This document shows, piece after piece, positions 11,792 through 23,434 of a stretch of DNA of 64,000 nucleotides (within the stretch, counting starts at the first letter, position 1; every line of letters starts with the position of its first letter). This DNA is from Lindgomyces ingoldianus. Lineage: Eukaryota; Ascomycota; Dothideomycetes; Pleosporales; Lindgomycetaceae. Location of the stretch: assembly GCF_010093535.1 (NCBI RefSeq), contig NW_022985179.1, positions 376,395 through 440,394 of the forward strand, given 5' to 3'. A model generated the notes under the pieces. The model was not told the DNA's origin, did no database searches, and saw only the letters and a list, made by a program, of their open reading frames with translations. Position numbers and translations under genes: made by a program.

Positions 11792-14700
11792 AATATTATT
11801 TAACTAGCTTAAAGTATTTTACTAGGTTTTATTATTATTAACCTAGAGTTAATTAACTCTAATAAGGCTAAGTTTATCTGCGCTGCTGCACATGCTAAGG
11901 TAGTTAATAATATCTTTTATACACTTTTAGACCCTAGAGATACTAACTAGTCTAACATAGACATGTTATAGCTATCTTAGTTACATAATATTAAAGGTGT
12001 ATAGTGTACTTATAAGTTAGTCTAATTTGTCTGTTTATTTTAGCTATATAATGCTATTATATAGCTTTATAGAAGTCTATGTATATAGAAACTACTACAA
12101 GAAACTTAACCTAAGCTAACTGCCTTTACCTTTAAACTAGTTTATTTACTTGTGCTGCAGCTTAATAAGGACACTAGCTTAGGCATAATCTATATAGAAT
12201 AAGATAAAAGGTAACATCTTTTAAGAGAACTAACTTGCAAGACTAGCCGCCGCAGTCTACAGGCCCTCCACAAGCGCACAGAGCCGCCTAGAGCCCTAGA
12301 GGAGGGCGATGTTAGGATCCTTAGCCTCTACTATGGCCTAGTAGAGGCAACTGCAGCATTAAAGCTTGCTTATTTTATGTACAGCCCTCTAGGCCTAGAG
12401 CTGTTAAGCGCTTATCTAGCGTAACTTCTTAAGTAGTAGAGATAAAAGTGTGTGCTTTAAACTAAACATGTTACTTTTACTAATGTTACTATATTACTTA
12501 ACATATATTTAAACTATTATAGCTGTGTTTTTTACTTACTTACACTTTTTAGCTTAGATAAAGTTTAGTAAAATTTAAGTAGTAATAATAACTTTAAGTT
12601 AAGCTACTAGCTTTTTTTTAGTAAGTAGCTAAAGTAAATCTTTTAAATTATACTTAATAATAAAGACATATTTAAGGGCCTTAGTAGTGTTAGGTTTAAA
12701 CTGTGTAGTAGAATTATAAAAAAAGTAGGGGGATATAGTAAGAATAAAGTAGCTACTAGGCGCTAGCATTTTCTTCTAGGTCTAGAGGGCTTGTTAACAA
12801 TAAGCAGGCATAATAGTGTTAAAAAGGTAGATAGTAAATATAACATTAAACTTAATAAAGTAGCTAATGTATACTATAACAAGGTTTAAAAGGTCTCTCT
12901 ATGTAACACTAGCTTTAAGAAGGAACACCTTCTAGTTATCTTAGCTAGCTAAAGCGCGCGTAAGCTTTTTACATGTAAAGTAGGCAAAGACATTAATGTT
13001 AAGAAAGCTCTATACTACATCTACGCCTACACAGACGCTGTTGCCTACTATAAGCTTTACAGCAATAATAGCTCTTTTAGCGCTAGTGCTAAAGTTAAGC
13101 ACGTTCTTGTTAGCCTTTAGGCAGGCTATTGCTAGCGCAGTAGAGGTATTATAGGCTTATAGCATGCTAGTAAAGTCTACTTTACTAATAAGCAGCTAGT
13201 ACTTCTTACAGACTTTATAGACATTTTTATAGTAGACTATAGTTATAGCTAGCGCGTGTAAGGTAGATAGTAGTTAAGATAGACAGCTTAAAAAGGTAAA
13301 AAGTAAAGTTAAAAAGTAAGTTAATACTTTATCTACTTTACTTTATTAGTTTTAGACATGTATAGATTATATATAGTAGCTTACTATTAAATAAAAAAGT
13401 AAAAGGTAAGTAGTAAAAAGTAAAAAGTAGAAAGTAAAAAGCTATTAAGTAAGTTAATGCTAAAAGTAAAGCATAGAAAGTTAGTGCTAGAGGTAATGCT
13501 AAAAGTAAAGAAGAGCAGAAGGTTAAAAAATAGCCTGCCTTTATATACTATAAAACACTAGCTATTAGAAGTAGTTGCTGTTATGTGTATAGCAGGTGCT
13601 AGCTTAATTAGTAGGCGTAATCTATGTTAAGATAATATAAGTTACAGAGCACTTTAAATAAGTAAAAAAAGAATAAAATTAGCTTAAAAAAAGTAAATAA
13701 AGTAGATATTATAACTATAGCTATGTTTATAGTTATAAATAAAGTTATAAGCGCAGTAATACTTATAAAGAAGGCAGTAGTTATAAAGGTAAATATAAAT
13801 ATAACTATAAAGAAAGAATAGAATTAGCTTAAAAAGAATAAATAAAGTAGAAAAAGCTATAATTATAATAAAGACTACACATAAAGTTATAATAATAAGT
13901 GTAATTATAAATGTAAGAATAGATGTTAGCTGCAACATACACACTTAATATTATAGACTGCCTAATCTAGAAAGGTTGCAGCCCTTACTATAAAATACTA
14001 GAACTAGCGCACTTAACTATCCTCTGTTCTTTTATGCTCTTTACTGCTAACCTCTACTATAGTATAAGTTACTTAGTAAAACTTACTAATTAGATTACTA
14101 TACTTAATTACTTCTACTACTTTTTTTTACTTTAGATAATAAACTATGTTATATTTTAAATTAAGACTAACTTACACTATTTATTACTTCTAGCGCTAGC
14201 TAACCTGCTTCTAGTGCGCCTAGACAAGCCCTATAACCTGTATAATAACCTTTATTACCCTCCTCTCTAAAATAACTACTAAAATAGCCCTAAACACTGT
14301 GCTTTTAAAGTTAGTAATATACTTCTCTATGCTCTACTATTACTACAATCCCCTGTTTAATACAGCTGCACTAGTTCTTCTCTAACTCTACTCTTAGTAA
14401 GCTAAGACCTATACTGCTTTTATAATATACTATTAGATTAGACTTTACACAACTATATATTTATAGCTAAGGAAGTAATATTAAATAACACTTATCTACA
14501 TAATAAAGTTTTAATAAATAAAGATAAAGAGAAGGCGCTTTTAGTTATAAGTACTAGACTAGGTTAGCTACTGTTATTATACTACATAGTAATATTAAGT
14601 AAAAACAAAAGATTTAATAGTATATGTGCTAATAAAAATAACATATCTGCAGTTATAAGACATAACATAGCAGACAACTTTAATGTAGACAGCAGACATA

Positions 14701-17700
14701 GACCTGCAGGGCTGATAAAGACAGGCGCCTCCTCTGTAGATAAGACGCCTATAGAGACAGCAGTAACTGCTGCTTGCCTATAAATGCGCTTATAATAGGC
14801 TGCACATAATTAAAAAGCACGCGCAGCTTATAATATAACTTAGTTATTTTTATCCCTTAAGGTAAGTTTTAGAAGAGTAGAGAAAGTGCTACCTTACTAA
14901 AAAGTAGTTAAATTTAATAATAGGTCTTTATTACTTTTTTTTTTTATATGTTGCTTAGAAAACTGTTGCTAATAAAGCGCGTAAACACTATTTATAATAC
15001 TATAAAAAAAAGCGTAGAAGCTTAGCCTATATATATTAAAATATTACTACTGTAGTAGAATACTAGTATTAAGAAAGTGTTTTTAAGTAAACACTATACT
15101 AAACTTTATAGCATTTTAAGCTTTTTTAACTTTATAGGCTAGTTTTTATTAAAACTTAACTAGTATAAAAATAGATCTAGGTAGTAAAATAAAAACTTTA
15201 TTAACTATAAATATAAAAGAACTAGGCCTTTATAATATGTTCTTATTATTAATGTAAATAAAAAGTGCTACTTTACTATATTTAACTTAGATTTACTTAA
15301 GAGCAACTTTAGCCTTAGCTTTTAGTAAAGGTGTAGTTAGCTATGTAACTAAACTTAGCTTCTAGGTATTTTTAACTAGAAATAGATTATAGCTAGTATA
15401 GCACCTTTCTAGTAGCAAAGGTAGACTCTAAGTTAACAGAATTATAAGCTTATTTTAAAAATACTAAAAAATAAACTTCTAGTAGCACTTTAACATAATT
15501 AGATTTAACTACTTAGGGTAGATACTTTTACGCAACTAGAGCTCTACTTTTAACTATTCTAGCACTATTAATATGCCTAGTAGTTTATAATAAGCTAACT
15601 AGACCTACTCCTACACATCTTAACTAGCTAATATTCCCTGCTTTGCCTAGTTTATTGCTGTCCCTACTAGTGTGCTAGTATAGTTAGAGTAATTGCCCTT
15701 AGACAAGTCTAACATAGTAAACATAGTATAAAGTGTAGATAATAAATGCTAACTTATTTTATATTAATTTTTTTTTTTTTACTAGCCTACTAACTTTGTA
15801 ACTACTTTAATTTAGAGTAGTCTACTAGCCCTTTCCTAAGGCAGTTAAAGGCATAATATAGAATAAATAGTATAGTAGTTGCATGTTATCTAGGTCTTTT
15901 TACTCTATAACTAAACTGCTAAATTAAGTCTCTAATATTATCTATAATTAGAATTAACTACTAATAAACATGCTAGACATTAGACAGATCTATACCTATT
16001 CTAAGCGCAGTTGTAGTAATAGCAACTTAGATTAGAAACTTATTCTCTAAGAAATTAGTATATATTTAAGCTTAGTTAAACTTTAATATGTGCCTTATAT
16101 ATACTGCTAACACTAATTAAATATCTATAAGTAAATAGCCCTTTTTTAAAAGTTAACTCTAAAAAAGCTAGGCTAAAGTAGTAATTTTATTTTTTTTATT
16201 TAAAAATATAATTATCTTTAAAATGTGTAAGAAGATAATTTATAATGTTTCTATATTAATTCCTACATCTATATAGTTTAGAAGCTGGTTATATAACGTC
16301 TAGCAGCTAGTTAGGATTAGAACAATTCTAATAGCAATCTCTAGCCTGTTAATAGAGGTGCGTATAATTCTTAGCTGCATAGAAGTGTTATTATTACTAG
16401 TTGCTAGCGCTTAAAAACATCTACTTTTAAGAAGCTAGGCCTTAGTTGCAGCATCTAAGGTTACTGTACATGTAAAGAAAAGAGTTGCAAAACACATTAT
16501 CTAATAAAGCTTATAAAACTAAATATATGCTGTTTAGAATTTACACTACTATTAAATAACATAGCACTTATTAATTATAACTAGTTAGACTTAGTCTATA
16601 AAGCTGCTTATAAGAAAAAGATAATAAAATACTAAAAAGATTACCTACTTAAAGCTAAAAAAAATATATATATAACATCTTTTAAAAATTTTACTAAAAA
16701 GTTTAAGATTAGAATTTTTTATTTTTATAGTAATAAAGCATAAATAAGCTTTAAGATATTTTATAATTTTTTTTTTTTACTTTTTTTTAAGCTTTAATAA
16801 TAAGATAATCTAGAGTATTATATACCTTATTATTACTAAATACGCATGTAGTGTAATACTCTTACTAAACCTAGTCTTTGCAACTAGAATTATATTGCCT
16901 AAACTAAAAATAAGGCGTTAGACAACACAGACCTACTTAGTATATAGTTCCCTCTTACTAAGTAAGAAAAAGAAAGTATTTTAAATAAAAGGCTTTTATA
17001 AGCTAACACTGCGCAGTTTTTAACATTAAACTATAACTATATAAATAGTTATAAAGATATTATTATCTTTATTAAATAAAAAAATATGCGCAATTTTTTT
17101 TTATATAGCTTAGATTTCTATTAGTATAGCGCTCTCTAGTGTTCTAGTAAAGGACCTAGGGTCTTATTAATAAGGTGCCTAGCAACACTTAATAAGTAAT
17201 ACTTAATTATAATAGGCGCGCTTTTTACTATAATTTACTAGACTAGGTAACACTTATGCATCTACTAAATAACTTAATTATAGATTAGGACTATTTTACT
17301 TATACTATATATTACTATTTTAAATCTATGCAGCAGCCTTTAAACCTAGCATGCTTTATTTAAGATAGAGAGCGTGTTCTAGAGGCTAAATTAAGGTAGG
17401 TTAGTTAATCTTAGCTATTATTAATAGTTAAACATAAGTAGATAGACTAGTAAAAGGATAAAGTTAAGAGAAATAGTTACGCGTTAGAACGCGTATAATG
17501 CTAAGCCTATAATTTTTATAGTTAGAATGTTAAAAATTTATTTAAAAATAGTCTAAAGTAGATTATATATACTCTTTAAGTAATTAATTTTAATTATAGG
17601 TGCTGTAATAAGCTGTGTGTAATAGTATCTTATATAGAAGTTTCTAGTAAGTTAATAGACAAAGCTTTGCACACGTCGCGCTGCACTAAAGTCCCTTAGA

Positions 17701-17780
17701 CAGCAGCTAAGAAGGAAGAAGCCCCAGCAGGGGTCTGAAAGTATCTATACTATTTGTGTACTAGTGTCTTCTTGGCATGC
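11792..17780. other. Interior of the hAT-like transposon, right part, with coding traces
   Basis: About 6 kb of RIP-type DNA. A less damaged plus-strand stretch at 12242-12424 stays open for 60 codons and includes LEEGDVRILSLYYG. Another at about 13015-13110 includes YYIYAYTDAVAYYKLY. Both look like decayed protein-coding sequence, but I recognise neither family. A duplicated AT-rich motif (TAGCTTAAAAA...AATAAAGTAGA) occurs near 13680 and 13830. The last 150 bp before the right end has near-normal composition. Confidence 0.5.
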
Positions 17781-17801
17781 CGTCTGAGCTAGCTGAGATA
17801 A
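17781..17801 (-). repeat. Right terminal inverted repeat of the 7086-17801 transposon
   Basis: Ends GCTGAGATAA and is followed at once by CCTTCAAC, the same 8 bp that precedes the left end. Confidence 0.87.
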
Positions 17802-17809
17802 CCTTCAAC

Positions 17810-18364
17810 TAGGTCGCTCAACTTACATTCTCGTACTATTCTCCAATAATGGCGCCTCAAGATCAAATCATTACGCCGAATTCACGAAATTCAGGAGAAT
17901 AGTGGTCTAAAGGGGTAGAGGATCCTTAAGACATGTGCTAACCTGCATTTGCAGATTCTTGGCGACCTATAAGTCTCTTAGTATTACGTTTCTCCAAATC
18001 CCCAACGAACTGTGCTAAAGTATCTCCAATGCCTCACCTTCCCCCCTCTTCTTTCTGATCCACCGACCTTTGCAGTTCTTCTTAACACCAAACCGTGACC
18101 GGACCCTGACCCCACAACCTCAGGAACGTTACTTGATCAGCCGCGGTTTGGCGATACAGTTAGTCACGGCAGATTTACGCGTCGTGAGGGACTATCCACC
18201 CGGGGTTGAACAGCCGGTCTATCCCGTTAGGTGTGGAATGCCTATTATATTGGAGCTTGGGCGTGGTAATTGAAACCGTCTCCTGCGATATGAACCATAA
18301 TTCCCCCAAATCAGATATCTAGATTTTCCCCGTAGGGGTCAAACTCAGAATCACACTGTTCGCC
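17810..18364. other. Intergenic stretch upstream of the SDR pseudogene
   Basis: About 555 bp of normal composition between the transposon and the dehydrogenase relic. A 67-codon open stretch at 18070-18273 has no recognisable feature and I do not call it a gene. Part of this may be the former promoter of the pseudogene. Confidence 0.5.
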
Positions 18365-18794
18365 ATGGCTTCGCAAAGAAAGCTCAATAGCAAGGCCTGT
18401 ATTATTACTGGCGCCGGGAGCGGGTTTGGAGAGGTTTGGAACGCTAGATATCGTGTTCAACAACGCAAGCACAGCATAATTTAAGAAGCCTTTACATGAG
18501 GTGACGGAGCAAAATTGGCAGATGTTGATCGATATCCACATGAAGCGGATATACCTAAGGAATGCGGTTGTGATGCCATATTTCATGAAGCAGAACGCTG
18601 TAGTCATGCCGAACACTTCGCCCATCGGCGGCTATCACGCCAAAGAAGAGTTGGTTTACTGCGATGGTAGCAAATCATTCGTGAATATGGTAGTCGTCCG
18701 TTCCAGCATTCTCGCCATCATTGCTTATATTCGTAGATCACCGAAGGACTCGCTTCCGAGTACGGACCCGACAGCATTCGCTTTAAATCAATAG
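18365..18794 (+). pseudogene. Short-chain dehydrogenase/reductase (SDR) pseudogene
   Basis: Remnant of a Rossmann-fold NAD(P)-dependent oxidoreductase. From the ATG at 18365 the frame gives the cofactor loop CIITGAGSGFG at residues 12-22, then runs into nonsense. A second frame starting near 18435 gives LDIVFNNAS (the NNAG motif), a TAA stop, then EVTEQNWQMLIDIHMK and MPNTSPIGG with the catalytic-serine region. It ends near YCDGSK, where the family has YxxxK with one residue fewer. Between the glycine loop and LDIVFNNA a normal SDR has about 60-70 more residues. Here they are deleted at a junction with TTTGGA repeated twice within 16 bp. The gene is therefore broken by an internal deletion, a frameshift and a stop, and the C-terminal third is missing. 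Confidence 0.82.
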
Positions 18795-19880
18795 GTGCAC
18801 AGGATTGTGCGTCTTCCATTCAATCGCCTTCGTTGGTACAAACGACGATCTGTAACGACAGATGCAGCAACTACTCTACCAAGTGGGAGTAGAAGTATTT
18901 AAGACGCCGGAGAGTAAAGCAGATGTAGGTAAGGGCTAGAAAAGTGAACTGGAGAAAATCAGTGTCGAGGGGAAGAAGGGTAGAGTAGTTGGTAAGGGAA
19001 GAAGCAGGGACCAGGAGGAAGTAGGAGGGTGAGGAAGATGATGAGGGGGTGTGGGCTGGGGTTCGGAGGTAGAGAGCACCAGTGTTGGGAATAGAATGAG
19101 TGTTTTGGGTTAGATTTTGTGGTATTAGCCTAGCCTGAATCCTGCATGAGCTTTGAATAACCTGTGTTCTCACGCTGTTGAACAGTGATTCGGGGTCGCC
19201 TTTGAAGGCACGAGCAAGCGTCCATATCCCTTTTGCGCAACCACAAGATAAATATTAGAATGAGTGTATATCGAAGGAACCCGGCAGCTCGACTCAGTGG
19301 TTCTGGGGTATGTTGCGGATGCCCTGTGAAATTCTCTAAGGATGCTAGAGAATAATCTGAAAAGTGTTTAGCAATTTCCAATGCTCTTCTCTGGGACCAG
19401 GACGGCCACTACTTGCCGGAGGATGTTCGCTACAAAGGCTTCAGCATGGCTCGAGGAGTGTCATTTGGTTTGTGCTCCAACTCCCATCCTTTCCTGATAA
19501 ACAATGTTGGGTTGGCTTAGATGCCTCCACATCTGCAGGGTTTTGGTCCCGAAACGGAGGCCTATTAGCTAGCAGTCTCGGGATCTTGGAAAATCTTAGT
19601 TCTGCAGTCCAACTATGTTTATTGCACAATGTTGCCGTAAGTGAATTTAATGTCAGCTACGAAAGGCTCACCATGTCCTAGTTTTTTTTCGCTCTGCACT
19701 ACGTGGCTGGTTAATATGCTTATTCCCCAGTATTACCATAGCAATCCCATCAACACAAGGCGCGCCTTTCATATTTACGTAAATTTCTAATACGAGTCCA
19801 TTGAATCTCTCACAATCTACACGAAGCGCACTATTGAAGATTAGATTGTCAGTGGCATATTCTCATCCACTGACATACAT
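18795..19880. other. Gene-like debris without an intact gene
   Basis: About 1.1 kb of normal composition between the SDR relic and the next transposon. One plus-strand stretch (19383-19520, 45 codons) looks protein-like, with GHYLPEDVRYKGFSMARG followed shortly by SNSHPFLINNVG. It is broken by TAG and TAG codons downstream. I do not recognise the family. Open frames on the other strand are mutually overlapping and unconvincing. Confidence 0.4.
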
Positions 19881-19888
19881 GTCACAGG

Positions 19889-22800
19889 CAACGCTCTCAA
19901 CCGAACGAAACGAAACAAAACGTAGTAATTGACGGACGTCAACGTCTCACTTTCCTGCTACGTTTGTACAGCCTAGGCGACTTAGCTGTCTGTTTTGCTG
20001 CTAAACTAAAATACACTAAAATCTTTATACTTTTTAACATTTTATCTTACTTACTACTATTAATGTTTTATAGTATAGTAACTAGCTGCTTTTAGATAAA
20101 GTTTATAAGCTTAATTAAGTTACTTTTTATAACTTAATAACATAGCTAATTCTTCTGCAATTAAAGCGCTTTAATAGTAGCTTTAAAGAGAGAACCTCTA
20201 TTAATTATAACTGTACGCTAGCCTTTACTAAAGGCTCTCTTGCAGTTGCAGCTAGTAGAGGGTATAGCAAGGAAGTTAAGGGTAATTTTAAATAGTGTAG
20301 AATACTATTTTTAACCTACTTTAAGCTACTAAGTAAGAGAGCTAGCTTATAAAGAATAGCTATTTTTTACTTTAGCATTTTAAAAGTTTTTTATATAAGT
20401 GTTAAAGTATTACTATAACTTTGTTATTTTCTAAGCTTTTTTATAACTCTAGGCTTTAGTAAAAAGAGAAGTGTTAACTATAAAAGCCTTTTAGTAATAA
20501 AAGTTATAAAAGCTTATTACTAAAAGCTTCTGCTAGAAGAGATTTATATTAACTTTCTTATCTTCTTTAGCATTAATGTAACACTAGAAAATAACCTTTA
20601 TTAAGGTCTCTGCCTTTTAGTACTAGAATTAGTAATAACGCTAGTAGTCCTTAAACTAGAGTATATAAAGTTGTAGGTTAAGTATAGTAGTAATTACTAA
20701 GTAAAAAATAAAAAAATTAATAACTATTTTCTAGAAATATATATTAATTTTTTTAAGTCTAAAAGAGACGCTATTTTTAAAGTAACTGTTATTAGGCTTA
20801 AAGAAAAGTTTCTTCTTTATTTATAATAGCTTATTATATAGCACTTACATATTAATAATAAATATTTATAAAAAACTATGCTTACTATTACCCTTTAGCT
20901 ATTTTATTATTTAATAAAAAACTTTAAAAAACTTAGTAAAGTGTTTAACTTTTTCTTAGTTTTTTTTACTAATAATCTCTTAAAAAGCTGTGTTGCTAGG
21001 TATATTAGAGTCCTTAGTGTTGTTATCTATGCTGCGCTACTTTTAGATAAACTTAGTAATTAGATTCTTAAGCTCTAGGCACTGTATAAGCATTAGATAT
21101 ATAGAATGCTAGTAGACGCTGCTGTCCTGTATTAAATTAAGTGTGCTAAAGCTCTAGAGCTTATCCTTTTCTTTTAAAGATAATTATATAGCTATAAAGG
21201 CCTTCTAGTGTTTATGTAATAAAAGAATAGTATTAATAAAGTTATATAGCTTACTAATAACTTTATGTTTATAATAAAGCTTAAACTAATTCTAGAAAGC
21301 TATATTTATAAAAGTAGCTTTAAATTATAATAATTCTTTACTATAGATAACTGCCTTTAGCACTAATTAAATTATATAGCCTGTATAGCGTATGCAGTGC
21401 TCTTTATTAAAGTTAACTCTAAGATATTTAGCTAGAGTGTTAATAGTAAAGTTATTATTATTAAATGTATTATTAGTAATAAAATAACTAAATTTTAACA
21501 TAATTTTATAATTCTAAATAATTTTAAAGATAGCCTGCGCTTAGTTAGCCCTTATATAGTTACTATAAAAGTTGTAGAAGCTAATAAGTAAGTCTTATTA
21601 TTAATAATTAATATTTATAAAGTAAGAGTTAGTTATTATTTATTATTAGTTTTTTAAGCTAAGACACTAAAATAGCCCCTTTAAAGTTTTGCTAAACTTA
21701 CTAAGAAAGTAAGCTACTACTCTAAAAAAGAAGAAGTAGTTTAGTAAAGTTTATATATTAATACTTAACACTACCTTTAACTTAGCTAATTTTAATATTA
21801 TTTAAATCTTTTTCTTCTAGCGTGTTAACTTTTACTTTATATATAATAATATTATTACATTTAAGCTTAGAATAGTAGTAAAAAGATCTAGTTAGTTCTA
21901 AGTAAAAAGGCCTTAAAGTTTAGCTAAGAATGCTATTATAAATAATATATTATAAAGTATAACTTAGTTTACTAACAACCTTTATAATAACCTTTTTTAC
22001 TAGAGATTATAAAAAGCAACTTAGGCTAAGCCTACTACTATAGCAGCTGTTGCTGCCTAAGAATTAAGTAAAGCATAAAAAAAATTAAGTAAAAAACTTT
22101 TATTACTACTAATATTAATTTTATACTTTTTTTTAAAATAGTAGCTAATATAGCTATAGCTATTAACTATTTTAGTAGTAGTGTAATTACCTCTGTAATA
22201 GCAGAGTTAGCAGAGCTAGAGCTTTACCCTTAAGCCTTCTTTAGTGTACAGTAAGTTAGCTTTATAGTTCTATACTACTAACACTTTTTTATTACCTTAG
22301 AGCTAAGAAAAGTGTTTTGTATAGTAACTTAGCTCCTCTGCTTTTAGCTTTTTACTAGTAAGCTATATATTATTTTACTTTATTAAAAATATTACTTCTA
22401 GATTAAGAAAAGAATCTTTAGAGTGTTTTTTTATATAAAAATTATATATAAAAGCTAGAAAGCTATTATAGAATAAGAACTTTAATAATAATAATTATAA
22501 CTTTTTTAGGTAATAGAAATAAGTATAATAGATTATGTTACTACTCTAGGTTAACTAAGAGCTTTAAGAGCTTTGCAACTAGCTAGTGCTCTATGTAGAG
22601 GCTTATTAACTAAGAAAATTACACATAGTTAACATAATATTAAGATATAAAAAGATTTAGTAGTGTTAATTTAGGTAGAAAATGCTACACCTAGGTTATT
22701 AGGCAATCTTACCCCCTAATTAATAACTAGCTTATTAAAAAACTTGTCTAACAGTGCTATAGGTCCCTACCTATTAATGTCTAAGCTAATAGGTAATTTC

Positions 22801-22956
22801 TACCTAAAAGTTAAGCTTTTAAGACGCAGTACAGTCTATAGCTATAACTTACAAGACAAAACAAAACGTATAAGGACTATACTACGTTTGCTACAGCTCA
22901 CGTGACAGTACTAAGACGAAAAGTATGAAACGTAATTCGTACGGTTGAGAGCGTTG
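19889..22956. mobile_element. Complete 3.07-kb RIP-degraded DNA transposon with 8-bp TSD (hAT-like)
   Basis: The left end begins CAACGCTCTCAACCG and the right end finishes with the complement CGGTTGAGAGCGTTG. The inverted repeats extend over about 21 bp with one mismatch. The same 8 bp, GTCACAGG, flanks both sides (19881-19888 and 22957-22964). The size of 3,068 bp is normal for a hAT element with one transposase gene. The interior is extremely AT-rich with stops in all frames and I could not read the transposase. The ends differ from those of the other two 8-bp-TSD elements, so this is a separate family. Confidence 0.88.
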
Positions 22957-22964
22957 GTCACAGG

Positions 22965-23434
22965 TACAGAGAGCAAATAACCCTTACGAAAAGTCACCCC
23001 CTAGACATTCCTAGGGTTCAGGCGGAGCTATCACGCAAGTCTTGCTAACACATTCCGTTAATTTGTAAGTAGAACATTCTTAGCTTAGCAATCTCTTCCA
23101 ACCGATGAAGCTCCCCACACACACACATTAATTGCGCTAAGCCAACACTATTTCTCTTACCCTAGTTACTGTATTGTATGATCCCCGCAGTAACCCCATG
23201 TGGTTTAATCCCTCTGTCTGGCCATGCATTCTCCCAAGCACTCAGGAGCAGATCAAATGGCAGTTTTCGCCTAGGAGAGGCAGTCGGTGATCATATCGGT
23301 GCATCGGCCCTACAGCGAAATCATCGGCCCTATAGCGAGATCATCTACCCTCAAGTTCGACATACACATGGCCGCTTCAGATACCTCCCAAATCCATTCA
23401 AGTCGCTACATGTCTAATCATCACAATTGAGACT
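22965..23434. other. Intergenic region downstream of the Zn2Cys6 gene
   Basis: 470 bp between a transposon and the 3' end of the minus-strand regulator. It holds a short CA run near 23117 and a 20-bp tandem duplication at 23302-23341. I see no gene; it presumably includes the regulator's 3' untranslated region. Confidence 0.5.
23302..23341. repeat. Two 20-bp tandem repeats
   Basis: CATCGGCCCTACAGCGAAAT is followed directly by a copy with two transitions. A partial third copy (CATCTACCCT) follows. The function is unknown. Confidence 0.75.

Larger units (their letters stand above)
7086..17801. mobile_element. Large RIP-degraded DNA transposon with 8-bp TSD (hAT-like)
   Basis: The left end starts TTATCTCAGC and the right end finishes with its complement GCTGAGATAA. 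The 21-bp terminal repeats (7086-7106 and 17781-17801) match at 19 positions. Both ends are flanked by the same 8-bp duplication CCTTCAAC (7078-7085 and 17802-17809). Removing the element rejoins ordinary-composition flanks. An 8-bp duplication is typical of hAT elements; KDZ, P and Merlin elements can also make 8-bp sites. At 10.7 kb the element is large; about 1.8 kb is a nested LTR element and other insertions may be hidden. I could not read a transposase, so the superfamily rests on ends and target-site length only. Confidence 0.85.

Noticed and set aside
13684..13944. Minus-strand hydrophobic 86-residue frame
   Set aside because: It consists of AT-rich low-complexity codons (Ile, Tyr, Leu, Phe) inside RIP-degraded transposon DNA.
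23178..23417. Plus-strand frame downstream of the regulator
   Set aside because: It contains the 20-bp tandem duplication, shows no conserved feature, and lies where the 3' untranslated region is expected.
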